Below, in pieces: positions 8,508 through 15,803 of a stretch of DNA of 20,221 bases. This DNA is from an uncultured Anaerotruncus sp. Lineage in GTDB: Bacteria; Bacillota; Clostridia; Oscillospirales; Ruminococcaceae. The DNA lies in the NCBI RefSeq assembly GCF_902490045.1, contig NZ_CABUCJ010000038.1, positions 1 to 20,221 of the forward strand, written 5' to 3'. The notes below the pieces were generated by a model. That model made no database searches. It was not told the origin of the DNA and was given only the letters and a program-made list of their open reading frames with translations. Position 1 is the stretch's first letter; every line of letters begins with the position of its first letter. The position numbers were made by a program, and so were the translations under genes.

Positions 8508-10019
8508 TCACGCGAGCGACGGCGTGGAGAGGGGCGGGCGGCGCAGATGGCTGTGCTGCTCGAACCCGTAGGCGATCGAAATGAGCTGCGGCTCCGCGAA
8601 GGGGCGCCCGAGGATTTCCATGCCGACCGGCACGCCGATGGGGGCGTCGTCCGAGGGGGAGGAGAAGCCGGCGGGCACGACGACCGCGGGATAGCCGGTC
8701 ACCGAGCCGATGACGCCGTTGCGCTCCTGCTGGCTGCCGCCCGTCTTGCAGACGAGCTGCTGCTGGTGCGGGTAGACGATCGCGTCGATCGCGTATTCGT
8801 CCATGATCGCGAGCACCTGCTTCTGGAGCTCGGCGCGCTTTTTGAGGCGCTCGTTGTAGGCGGGAGTTCCCACGTCGTAGCCCATCGCCTCGTCGAGGTT
8901 GCTCTTGAGGCCGGGGTGGTACTTGCCGCTTGCGAGCACGTCGGCCAGCGAGTGGATGGGGGCCGCGTCGCCGAAGCCCTCGAGGTACTGGCCGAGGTGG
9001 GTCTTGAGGTCGTGGATATGTACGCTGACGTTCTTGACAAGGTAGCCCGAGTCGATCTTTTCGGCGATGTCGACGAGCTCGGCGCCCGCGTCCCGCATGA
9101 TCTGCAGGCTCTTCTCCATGCAGGCGTTGACCTCGCGGTGCAGGTCGTCGTCGGGGCCGAAGAAGCTGCGCAGCACGCCGATGCGCCTGCCGCGCAGGCC
9201 CTCGTCGTCGAGGTAGTCGAGATAGCTCGTCGGGATCTTTCCGAGGCAGGTCTCGGTGACGGGGTCCTTCGGGTCGCTGCCGGCGATCACGTCGAGCACG
9301 GCGGCGGCGTCCGCCACGGTGCGCGCGAGCGGGCCCGCGGTGTCCTGCGTCAGCGAATAGGGGACGATGCCGTCCCGGCTCACCAGCCCGATGGTGGGGC
9401 GGATGCCCACGAGGGAGCAGGCGGAGGAGGGGGAGCGGATCGAGTTGATCGTATCGGTTCCGATGCCGACGACGCCGTAGTTGGCCGCCAGCCCCGCGCC
9501 CGTGCCGCCCGACGAGCCGCCGGGGGTGCGGGTGTGGTCGTAGGGGTTGTAGCTCTGGCCGAGGATCGAGCTGATCGTCTCGCCCCAGACGGCGAACTCA
9601 TGCAGGTTCGTCTTGGCGATGATGATCGCCCCCGCCTCGCGGAGCTTTTTGGTGATGAAGGCGTCCTTGTGGGTCTCGAACCCCTCGAGGGAGAGGGAGC
9701 CCGCGGTGGTCGGCATGTCATAGGTCTCGCAGTTGTCCTTGAGCAGGACGGGGATGCCGTGGAGCGGGCCGGTCAGCCCGTCGGCCCGGAACCGCTCGTC
9801 GAGGCGGTCGGCCTCCTCGAGCGCCTTTGGGTTCACGAGGATGACCGCGTTGAGCGCGGGGCCCTTTTTGTCGTAGGCCTCGATGCGGGCGAGGCAGCCC
9901 TCGATGAGCTGCCGGCAGGTGAGGCGCCCGTCGAGCATCGCCTCATGGACGGAGGCGACGGTCGCCTCCTCGAGCACGAAGGGTTTCCCGTTGTGGTTCT
10001 CGCATCTCTCGTCGGTCAT
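8508..10019 (-). CDS. Amidase-signature family hydrolase
   Basis: A 503-residue amidase-signature enzyme. The Ser-cisSer-Lys triad is visible: K94 in GIPVLLKDN, S169 in TPGGSSGG, and nucleophile S193 in GTDTINSIRSP. The spacings of 75 and 24 residues are identical to those of fatty acid amide hydrolase. The usual GG before the nucleophile is replaced by IN, a departure from the textbook motif. I chose ATG 10019, which lies 8 nt after AAGGAG. A GTG at 10028 that overlaps the CoA-transferase stop is possible. There is no signal peptide, so the enzyme is cytoplasmic. It sits between a CoA-transferase and a carboxyltransferase, so the product is probably a carboxylate that is then activated with CoA. 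Malonamate to malonate, or ureidomalonate cleavage, would fit; the substrate is inference. Confidence 0.92.
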   Translation of the reverse strand: MTDERCENHNGKPFVLEEATVASVHEAMLDGRLTCRQLIEGCLARIEAYDKKGPALNAVILVNPKALEEADRLDERFRADGLTGPLHGIPVLLKDNCETYDMPTTAGSLSLEGFETHKDAFITKKLREAGAIIIAKTNLHEFAVWGETISSILGQSYNPYDHTRTPGGSSGGTGAGLAANYGVVGIGTDTINSIRSPSSACSLVGIRPTIGLVSRDGIVPYSLTQDTAGPLARTVADAAAVLDVIAGSDPKDPVTETCLGKIPTSYLDYLDDEGLRGRRIGVLRSFFGPDDDLHREVNACMEKSLQIMRDAGAELVDIAEKIDSGYLVKNVSVHIHDLKTHLGQYLEGFGDAAPIHSLADVLASGKYHPGLKSNLDEAMGYDVGTPAYNERLKKRAELQKQVLAIMDEYAIDAIVYPHQQQLVCKTGGSQQERNGVIGSVTGYPAVVVPAGFSSPSDDAPIGVPVGMEILGRPFAEPQLISIAYGFEQHSHLRRPPLSTPSLA

Positions 10020-10024
10020 GATGA

Positions 10025-11230
10025 TCACTCCTTCTCCGGCAGCGTGGAAAGGTAGGACTTGATCTCGTCCTCAGAATAGCCGAGGATGTCGCGCAGGACC
10101 TCGACGTTGTGTTCGCCGACCTGCGGGGCGGGCTCGCTGGGAAGCTCATCCTCGGGCGGGACGGTGCTCAGCTTGACCGGGTTGCCCGCGACCTTGACCT
10201 TGCCCATGTGGGTCTGCTCGACTTCGACGAGCATGTTGCGGTAGTTGATCTGCGGGTCCTCGAACAGCCGGTCGATCGAGTTGATCGGGCCGCAGGGGAT
10301 GCCGTTGTCGACGAAGATCTTGAGCCACTCGTCGGTGGTTTTGTCCTTGATCCGCTCCTGCATCAGGTCGCTGAGCTCCTGCATGTGCTTGTTGCGTTCA
10401 GGGTTGGTGGAGAACTTCGGGTCGTTGATGAGCTCCTGGCGGCCGGTGACCTCGCAGAACTTGGCGAAGAGCTTGTTGTTGCCGGCGGCGACGATGACCC
10501 AGCTGTCCTTGGTGCGGTAGGCCTCGAAGGGGGTGATGGACGGGTGCTTGAGTCCGAGGGGCCTGGCGACCTGGCCGGTCGCGGAGTACTTGGCGATGGC
10601 GTTTTCGAGGATGGCGACCTGGCAGTCGAGCATCGAGATGTCGACAAGCTGGCCCTCGCCGGTCTTTTCGCGCTCATAGAGGGCGGCCAGCGCGCCGTAG
10701 GCGCCCATCATGCCGGCGATGATGTCGCCGATCGAGGTGCCGACGCGCACGGGGCTTCCGTCCGGCTCGCCGGTGATGCTCATGACGCCGCCCATCGCCT
10801 GGACGATCATATCGTAGGCGGGCCTGCCGGAATAGGGGCCGGTCTGGCCGAAGCCGGAGATCGCGACATACACGCAGCGGGGGTTGATCTTCTTGACGTC
10901 CTCATATCCGAAGCCCATCTTGTCGAGCGCGCCGGGCTTGAAGTTCTGGACGAACACGTCGACGTTCCTGACAAGGTCGGTCAGCACCTTTTTGCCCTCG
11001 GGGGTCTTGGCGTTGACTTCGAGGCTCTTCTTGCCGCGGTTGATGCTCAGGAAATAGATGCTCTGCCCTTCCACATAGGGGCCATAGGCGCGGGCGTCGT
11101 CGCCCGAGCCGGGCATTTCGCAGTGGATGACCTCGGCGCCGAGGTTGCGCAGCATCATGCCGCAGTAGGGGCCCGCGAGAACCTTGGTCATATCCAGCAC
11201 CTTGATGCCGCTCAGTGGTTTGGTTGTCAT
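10025..11230 (-). CDS. Family III CoA-transferase (CaiB/BaiF family)
   Basis: The 401-residue protein is a class III CoA-transferase. It begins with the family pattern LSGIKVLDMTKVLAGPYCG, contains NRGKKSL and GFGQTGPYSGRPAYD, and has the catalytic Asp at position 169 in GTSIGD, the same residue number as in formyl-CoA transferase. These enzymes move CoA from one acyl-CoA to a free carboxylate through an aspartyl-CoA intermediate. The ATG follows GGGAGG at 9 nt. It is the first gene of a leftward operon, 5 nt before the amidase start, so the two are translationally linked. I infer malonate or methylmalonate as acceptor, because an amidase and an acyl-CoA carboxyltransferase follow. The family includes members for oxalate, carnitine, succinate and many other acids, so sequence alone cannot settle the acceptor. 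Confidence 0.93.
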   Translation of the reverse strand: MTTKPLSGIKVLDMTKVLAGPYCGMMLRNLGAEVIHCEMPGSGDDARAYGPYVEGQSIYFLSINRGKKSLEVNAKTPEGKKVLTDLVRNVDVFVQNFKPGALDKMGFGYEDVKKINPRCVYVAISGFGQTGPYSGRPAYDMIVQAMGGVMSITGEPDGSPVRVGTSIGDIIAGMMGAYGALAALYEREKTGEGQLVDISMLDCQVAILENAIAKYSATGQVARPLGLKHPSITPFEAYRTKDSWVIVAAGNNKLFAKFCEVTGRQELINDPKFSTNPERNKHMQELSDLMQERIKDKTTDEWLKIFVDNGIPCGPINSIDRLFEDPQINYRNMLVEVEQTHMGKVKVAGNPVKLSTVPPEDELPSEPAPQVGEHNVEVLRDILGYSEDEIKSYLSTLPEKE

Positions 11231-11274
11231 GGCGTGATTCCTCCCGTTTCATATAATGTATACAATCTTCCGCG

Positions 11275-11325
11275 GCCGGCCGCCGTTTGCTGCGCCGGCC
11301 CTATGAGAAAGCCGGCCCCGCCGGC
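11275..11325. repeat. Cluster of palindromic GCCGGC hexamers in the leader of the leftward operon
   Basis: GCCGGC occurs at 11275-11280, 11294-11299, 11311-11316 and 11320-11325, with one more copy at 11491-11496. As each copy is self-complementary, neighbouring copies can form alternative hairpins. The pair at 11311-11325 is followed on the plus strand by TTTTT (11328-11332) and on the minus strand by TTTCTCAT. Confidence 0.5.
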
Positions 11326-11344
11326 GGTTTTTGAGACAAAATCA

Positions 11345-11359
11345 ATTACCTGTTGTAAT
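11345..11359. promoter_or_regulatory. ATTAC-N5-GTAAT inverted repeat, candidate operator
   Basis: A perfect 5-bp inverted repeat with a 5-nt centre fits the T-N11-A layout seen for several regulator families. It also contains the TGTTGT core shared with the other two control regions. Function is inferred only from position. Confidence 0.3.
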
Positions 11360-11587
11360 AACTCCATACCTTGTGCTATACTTGAAGCAATAAAAGGATT
11401 GGAACCTTGTGGATTCTTCCCAAGGCTCTTTCAATGCATCCCATCGCCCCGCGGACTCGCAAAAAAGGGGGAGAGAAGAGGCTGGCCGCGGCCGGCCCGG
11501 CAATTTTATACAGTAAAGAAGAAAAATCCTTCCTTTGGGTGTGGCCGCCGCCATTTCCGAGGAAAAATCTGTTTGTAGGATATCTAC

Positions 11588-11616
11588 ATTATAGTGGATA
11601 ATCTCCAACTTGTAAA
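11588..11616 (-). promoter_or_regulatory. Sigma-A promoter of the CoA-transferase/amidase/carboxyltransferase operon
   Basis: On the minus strand TTTACA (11616-11611) and a perfect TATAAT (11593-11588) are separated by 17 nt. Transcription would begin near 11581, leaving an untranslated leader of about 350 nt before the CoA-transferase ATG. Confidence 0.6.
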
Positions 11617-11763
11617 CTGGAGGAAATGCCTTTTGATCACAGAAAATGTGGATAGAATTTATGCAATACGCCTAATACTACAAAAAATACATATTTTTTC
11701 AGACAAACTGCATTGTGATTTTTTCAGCATATCTGGATTTCTTTTGATAGGTGCGTAAACAAA

Positions 11764-11800
11764 CGCGGCGTGCAAAAATCATAAGTATGACCAAGCCGCG
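11764..11800. other. Nested inverted repeats in the divergent control region
   Basis: CGCGGC (11764-11769) pairs with GCCGCG (11795-11800), and inside it TCATA pairs with TATGA around a 2-nt AG. The two nested stems stand out in AT-rich DNA. It lies upstream of the predicted rightward promoter, so a DNA operator or small RNA is more likely than a riboswitch for the Mo-hydroxylase genes. Confidence 0.35.
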
Positions 11801-11830
11801 AGAGGGATTCCCAAAAAACCGGACGGTCTG

Positions 11831-11846
11831 CCACAAAATGTTGTGG
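11831..11846. promoter_or_regulatory. CCACAA-N4-TTGTGG inverted repeat, candidate operator
   Basis: A perfect 6-bp inverted repeat lies 83 bp upstream of the -35 box of the rightward promoter and just before another TATAAT (11850-11855). The position is suitable for an activator site. Its half-site resembles the repeat next to the PucR promoter. Confidence 0.35.
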
Positions 11847-11928
11847 AGTTATAATAAACCGATATGATCGAAAATGCCTAAATTCTCTTCCGAAATCTAT
11901 TCATTACAGAAAATTTGGAAAAAATCGA

Positions 11929-11957
11929 TTGATATGCTTTGCCCACCCCAGTATAAT
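11929..11957 (+). promoter_or_regulatory. Sigma-A promoter of the Mo-hydroxylase operon
   Basis: TTGATA (11929-11934) and a perfect TATAAT (11952-11957) are separated by 17 nt. This gives a short leader of about 38 nt before the GTG start of the FAD subunit, whose ribosome binding site AAGGAG is at 11988-11993. Confidence 0.7.
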
Positions 11958-12001
11958 AAGGTTAGTGGTAGTGACATTATGCCTAAAAAGGAGTGCTTAT
12001 C

Positions 12002-12838
12002 GTGAAACAATTTAATTATTTAGCACCAAAATCCCTGCCCGAAGCACTTGCATTCCTGGCGGAGCACGGGGACTCCGCCGTGGTTTTTAACGGCGGCACC
12101 GACGTCGTCGTGCGGCTTCGCGACAACCTGATCGCCCCCGAGTACGTGGTCGACATCAAGAAGATCCCCGGCCTCGACACGATTACATTCGACGAAAAGA
12201 CCGGTCTCACCATCGGTGCCTGCGTCACGATGAACGAGATCGGAGCCAACGAGTACGTCCAGAAGTACTATCCCTACCTGGGAAAGGCGGCGCTGTCGGT
12301 CGGCTCCAAGCAGGTGCGCAACCGCGCGACCTGCATCGGCAACATCGTCAACGCCTCCCCGCTGGCCGACACCGGCACCCCGCTGCTCGCCAACGACGCG
12401 GTGATTCTGGCCGAGGGCCCGGAGGGCAAACGGGAAATCCCCATCCGTGAATTCTTCATCTTCGTGCGCAAGACCGCGCTGAAAAAGGATGAGATTGTCA
12501 CCGCCATCCGGGTGCCCTACCATCCGGGTTCGGAAGGCGTGTTCACCAAGATCTCCCGCCGCCGCGAGGTCGACCTCTCCACCGTCTGCGCCACCGTGGT
12601 GCGGGACGGGGACGACTGGCGCATCGCGTTCGGTTCCGTCGCGCCCACCCCTCTGCGGCTCGTCAAGACCGAGGAGCTGCTCCGCGGCAAAAAGCTGGAC
12701 GGCGCGCTGATCGAACAGGCGGCCGAGCTGGCCAAGACCGAGGTCGCGCCGATCGACGACGTGCGCGCCTCCAGGGAATACCGCGTCACCATCGTGGGGC
12801 TGATCGTCAAGAGAAGCCTTGAAGCTCTGGCGAAATAA
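12002..12838 (+). CDS. Molybdenum hydroxylase FAD-binding subunit (CoxM / xanthine dehydrogenase type)
   Basis: The 278-residue protein is the medium FAD subunit of a xanthine dehydrogenase/CO dehydrogenase-family hydroxylase. FAD-binding motifs are NGGTD at residues 30-34 and CIGNIVNASPLADTG at 111-125. It passes electrons from the iron-sulfur subunit to an acceptor. The chosen GTG at 12002 gives the family start MKQFNYLAPKSLPEAL and lies 8 nt after AAGGAG; another GTG at 11993 would overlap that ribosome binding site. It heads the three-gene enzyme operon in FAD, FeS, Mo order. The substrate of the complex cannot be read from this subunit. Confidence 0.93.
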   Translation: MKQFNYLAPKSLPEALAFLAEHGDSAVVFNGGTDVVVRLRDNLIAPEYVVDIKKIPGLDTITFDEKTGLTIGACVTMNEIGANEYVQKYYPYLGKAALSVGSKQVRNRATCIGNIVNASPLADTGTPLLANDAVILAEGPEGKREIPIREFFIFVRKTALKKDEIVTAIRVPYHPGSEGVFTKISRRREVDLSTVCATVVRDGDDWRIAFGSVAPTPLRLVKTEELLRGKKLDGALIEQAAELAKTEVAPIDDVRASREYRVTIVGLIVKRSLEALAK

Positions 12839-12851
12839 GGAGGGGAACCAT

Positions 12852-13337
12852 ATGAAATACCAGGTCAATTTCTTCGTCAACGAGGAGCCGGTCGAGCTCT
12901 ACGTCGACGCCAATAAAACGATGCTCACCGTCCTGCGCGAGGAGCTCGACCTCACGGGCGCCAAGGAAGGCTGCGGCGCCGGCGAGTGCGGCGCGTGCAC
13001 CGTCATCGTGGACGGCAAGCCGGTCAACGCCTGCCTCGTGCTGGCGCCCGAGCTGGACGGCAAGCACATCACCACCGTCGAGGGGCTGGCCGACCGCAAG
13101 GGCAACCTCTCCCCGCTGCAGGAGGCGTTCATCAAGCACGCCGCCCTCCAGTGCGGCTTCTGCACGCCGGGCTTCCTGATGACCGCCACAGCGCTTCTGA
13201 AGGAGAACCCGCACCCGACCCGCGACGAGATCAAGGCGGGCATCAGCGGCAACCTCTGCCGCTGCACCGGCTATAAACGGATCGTCGAGGCCATCGAGGA
13301 CGTTGCGGCACATACGGAAGGAGGCGAGCGCAAATGA
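12852..13337 (+). CDS. Molybdenum hydroxylase [2Fe-2S] subunit (CoxS type)
   Basis: This 161-residue protein has the two [2Fe-2S] clusters of the family. The plant-ferredoxin type ligands are C41, C46, C49 and C61 (GCGAGECGAC, then NAC), and the second cluster ligands are C101, C104, C136 and C138 (QCGFC, then LCRC). It carries electrons from the molybdenum site to FAD. The ATG at 12852 follows AGGAGG at 8 nt and gives the usual start. A frame opening at 12819 would overlap the FAD gene. It lies 13 nt after the FAD subunit stop and overlaps the Mo subunit start by 4 nt (ATGA), so the three are translationally coupled. All eight cysteines are present, so the subunit should be functional. Confidence 0.95.
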   Translation: MKYQVNFFVNEEPVELYVDANKTMLTVLREELDLTGAKEGCGAGECGACTVIVDGKPVNACLVLAPELDGKHITTVEGLADRKGNLSPLQEAFIKHAALQCGFCTPGFLMTATALLKENPHPTRDEIKAGISGNLCRCTGYKRIVEAIEDVAAHTEGGERK

Positions 13338-15655
13338 GGACAGTCGGAACAACGATCGACAGGGTTGACGGCGTCAAGAAGGTCACCGGCCAGGCGAAAT
13401 ACGTGGACGACATCAGGATGTCCCGGATGCTCTACGCCCAGGTGAAGCGCAGCCCCTACGCGCACGCGAAAATCCTGAGCATCGACACGTCGGAGGCGGA
13501 GAAGCTGCCGGGCGTGAAGAGCGTCATCACGGGCGACTACTATAAGAAACGCGGCGGCCTCTACCTCGAGGACAAAAACTTCCTCGCGGTGGGCACCGCG
13601 AAATACCGCGGCGAGGCCGTCGCGGCGGTGGCGGCGGAGACGCTGGACATCGCGAAGGCGGCGGTCGAGCTGATCAAGGTGGAATACGAGGAGCTGCCGG
13701 CGGTCACCAACCCGATCGAGGGCATGAAGCCGGACGCGCCGCTCATCCACCCCGACCTGGGCACCTACAAGGTCGCCCCGATCTTCCACCCGGTGCCGGG
13801 CACCAACATCTCCCACCACTATAAACTCCGCAAGGGCGACGTCGACAGGGGTTTTGCCGAGGCGGATTACGTCGTGGAGCACACCTTCTATGTCCCGCAC
13901 GTCCAGCATGTGCCCATCGAGCCGCACGTGGCCGTCGCGCAGTATGAGGCGGACGGAAAGCTCACTGTTTGGGCGAGCTGCCAGTCCCCCTTCGCGGTGC
14001 GCCAGGCGCTGGCGACCTCCTTCGACATCCCGCTCAACAAGGTGCGGGTCATCTCCCCGTATGTCGGCGGCGGCTTCGGCTCCAAGGCGGGCACCACCCT
14101 CGAGGGGATCGTCATCCCGCTCTCGATGCTCAACTGCGGGCGCCCGGTCAAGATGACCTACACCCGTGAGGAGGAGTTCGAGGACGCGTACGTCCGCCAG
14201 GGCGTCTATGCGACCCTCAAGACCGGCGTTCGCAAGTCGGACGGCAAAATCCTCGCCCAGAAGATCGAGTACGTCTGGGACGGCGGCGCCTACACCGAGT
14301 ACGGCGTCAACATCGTCAAGGCGGCGGGCATCGCCTGCCCCGGCCCCTACGACATCGACAACATCTGGTGCGACAGCTACTGCGTCTACACCAACCACCC
14401 GGTCGGCGGCCCGTACAGGGGCTTCGGCATGTGTGAAATCCACTTCGCCATCGAGCAGAACCTTGACATGATCGCAAACGAGATCGGCATTTCGGAGATC
14501 GACATCCGCCGGGTCAACGGACTGCGGGCGGGCGGTGCCACCGCGACCGGCCAGATCCTCGAGGACTGCGGCTATCAGGACTGCCTCGAGACGGTCGTCA
14601 AGGAGCTTGAATACGACAAGCCCTGCGAGCAGACCGCGCCCAATCTCATCCGTGCCAAGGGCATCGCGGGCGGCTGGAAATCGCCGTCGCAGCCCACCGA
14701 CGTGGCTTCGGCCGCGATCATCCGCATGAACGAGGACGGCACCTTCATGCTCATGACGAGCGGCCAGGACATCGGCCAGGGCTCCGACACGGTGCTCACC
14801 CAGATCGCCGCCGAGGTGCTCGACATCGACCCGGGCAAGATCACCATCCGCACCGGCGACACCGACCACACCCCTTACGAGTGGCAGACGGTCGCCAGCC
14901 GCACCACCTACTGCGCGGGCAACGCGGTCAAACTGGCCGCGGAGGACGCGAAGAACGAGATTCTCGAGCTGGCGCAGATCAAGTTCGGATGCAGCAAGCG
15001 CGACCTCGAGCTCAAGGACGGCTATGTGGTACATAAGATCCACAAGGACAAAAAGGTCCCGCTGAGCACCTTCGCGCTCGGGCTCACGCTGCCCGACGCG
15101 TCCGGCATCCACGGCCCGCTGATCGGCAAGGGCTCCTTTGTGGTCCCGAACAATGTGGGCTACGACCAGGAGACCGGCCAGAGCCCCAAGCCGGTGGCCT
15201 TCTGGACGGTGGGCGTCAACGGCGCCGAGGTCGAGGTCAACACCGACACGGGCGAAATCCGCGTGCTCAAGATGATCTCCTGCTTCGACCCCGGCAAGGT
15301 CATCAACCCGGCTCTCTACGACGCGCAGGTTGAGGGCGCGATGGTTCAGGCGCTGGGCACGGCGCTCTTTGAGGAACTGATGCTCAAGGACGGCCGGATC
15401 CTCAACCGCAACTTCGTCGACTATAAGATCCCGACGGCGGACGACATGCCCGAGCTGACGGTGCGGGTCGCGGAGCACGAGGAGCCGACGGGCCCGTATG
15501 GGGCGCGCGGCATCGGCGAGCCGGTCATGGTACCGGGCGCGCCGGCGATTGCCAACGCGGTGGCCAACGCGATCGGGTGCCGGTTCTTCCGGATGCCGAT
15601 CACGGCGGACGACGTGCTCAAGGCGCTGAAAGAGAAGAAAGCCAAAGAGGCGTAA
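13334..15655 (+). CDS. Molybdenum hydroxylase catalytic (molybdopterin-binding) subunit
   Basis: The 773-residue large subunit binds the molybdenum cofactor and hydroxylates the substrate. Visible family motifs are CQSPF with the Mo-loop Gln at about 217, GGGFGSK at 245-251, PYRGFG at 360-365, GQDIGQG, and the GARGIGEP motif with catalytic Glu729. There is no in-frame TGA, so selenocysteine is not used. It starts with ATG overlapping the FeS subunit stop, 9 nt after GGAGG. Family members oxidise xanthine, nicotinate, aldehydes, CO and other carbonyl or N-heterocyclic compounds. The next gene is a nucleobase permease with uracil-type residues, so I infer a pyrimidine such as uracil or thymine as substrate. 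Xanthine remains a possible alternative. No cofactor-insertion chaperone gene is in the window. Confidence 0.94.
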   Translation: MRTVGTTIDRVDGVKKVTGQAKYVDDIRMSRMLYAQVKRSPYAHAKILSIDTSEAEKLPGVKSVITGDYYKKRGGLYLEDKNFLAVGTAKYRGEAVAAVAAETLDIAKAAVELIKVEYEELPAVTNPIEGMKPDAPLIHPDLGTYKVAPIFHPVPGTNISHHYKLRKGDVDRGFAEADYVVEHTFYVPHVQHVPIEPHVAVAQYEADGKLTVWASCQSPFAVRQALATSFDIPLNKVRVISPYVGGGFGSKAGTTLEGIVIPLSMLNCGRPVKMTYTREEEFEDAYVRQGVYATLKTGVRKSDGKILAQKIEYVWDGGAYTEYGVNIVKAAGIACPGPYDIDNIWCDSYCVYTNHPVGGPYRGFGMCEIHFAIEQNLDMIANEIGISEIDIRRVNGLRAGGATATGQILEDCGYQDCLETVVKELEYDKPCEQTAPNLIRAKGIAGGWKSPSQPTDVASAAIIRMNEDGTFMLMTSGQDIGQGSDTVLTQIAAEVLDIDPGKITIRTGDTDHTPYEWQTVASRTTYCAGNAVKLAAEDAKNEILELAQIKFGCSKRDLELKDGYVVHKIHKDKKVPLSTFALGLTLPDASGIHGPLIGKGSFVVPNNVGYDQETGQSPKPVAFWTVGVNGAEVEVNTDTGEIRVLKMISCFDPGKVINPALYDAQVEGAMVQALGTALFEELMLKDGRILNRNFVDYKIPTADDMPELTVRVAEHEEPTGPYGARGIGEPVMVPGAPAIANAVANAIGCRFFRMPITADDVLKALKEKKAKEA

Positions 15656-15667
15656 AAAAATAAGTGG

Positions 15668-15715
15668 ACCGGGCGGCCGCGGCCATGCGGCCCGGCCGCC
15701 CGGTGGTGTGTTTTT
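15668..15715 (+). terminator. Terminator-like hairpin after the Mo subunit gene
   Basis: ACCGGGCGGCC (15668-15678) pairs perfectly with GGCCGCCCGGT (15694-15704), with an inner GGCC-ATGC-GGCC helix. TTTTT follows at 15711-15715 after a 6-nt gap. The displaced T-run suggests that readthrough into the permease gene is possible. Confidence 0.6.
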
Positions 15716-15729
15716 CCCCGATACATGGC

Positions 15730-15756
15730 GGTATAAAGGGCTTCGGCTCTGGTATA
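15730..15756 (+). other. UUCG-capped hairpin flanked by GGTATA direct repeats, upstream of the permease gene
   Basis: AGGGC-TTCG-GCTCT (15737-15750) forms a stable tetraloop hairpin between two GGTATA copies 21 bp apart (15730-15735 and 15751-15756). No clear -35/-10 pair is seen for the permease, so this may be a processing or control element in a shared transcript. Confidence 0.35.
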
Positions 15757-15803
15757 CATAGAGAAATGGAGACAAGCAAACACTATGTTGAGGAGGTAAG
15801 TTT

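Larger units (their letters stand above)
11231..12001. other. Divergent control region between the CoA-transferase and Mo-hydroxylase operons
   Basis: This 771-base gap has no convincing gene. It contains one strong promoter in each direction, a GC-rich repeat cluster in the presumed leader of the leftward operon, several inverted repeats, and a long AT-rich stretch at 11600-11960. Short open frames in it lack ribosome binding sites. Confidence 0.75.

Noticed and set aside
11342..11608. Minus-strand open frame of 88 codons in the divergent gap
   Set aside because: Its ATG lies within the predicted promoter, it has no ribosome binding site and no recognisable similarity.
11231..12001. Purine, molybdenum cofactor or guanidine riboswitch upstream of the Mo-hydroxylase or CoA-transferase genes
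   Set aside because: I looked for their conserved cores and could not find a convincing match; the likely leader of the Mo-hydroxylase mRNA is only about 38 nt.
12002..15655. Annotation as a plain xanthine dehydrogenase for purine catabolism
   Set aside because: Not excluded, but the neighbouring permease has uracil-type residues and no other purine-degradation gene is present, so a specific xanthine call would overstate the evidence.
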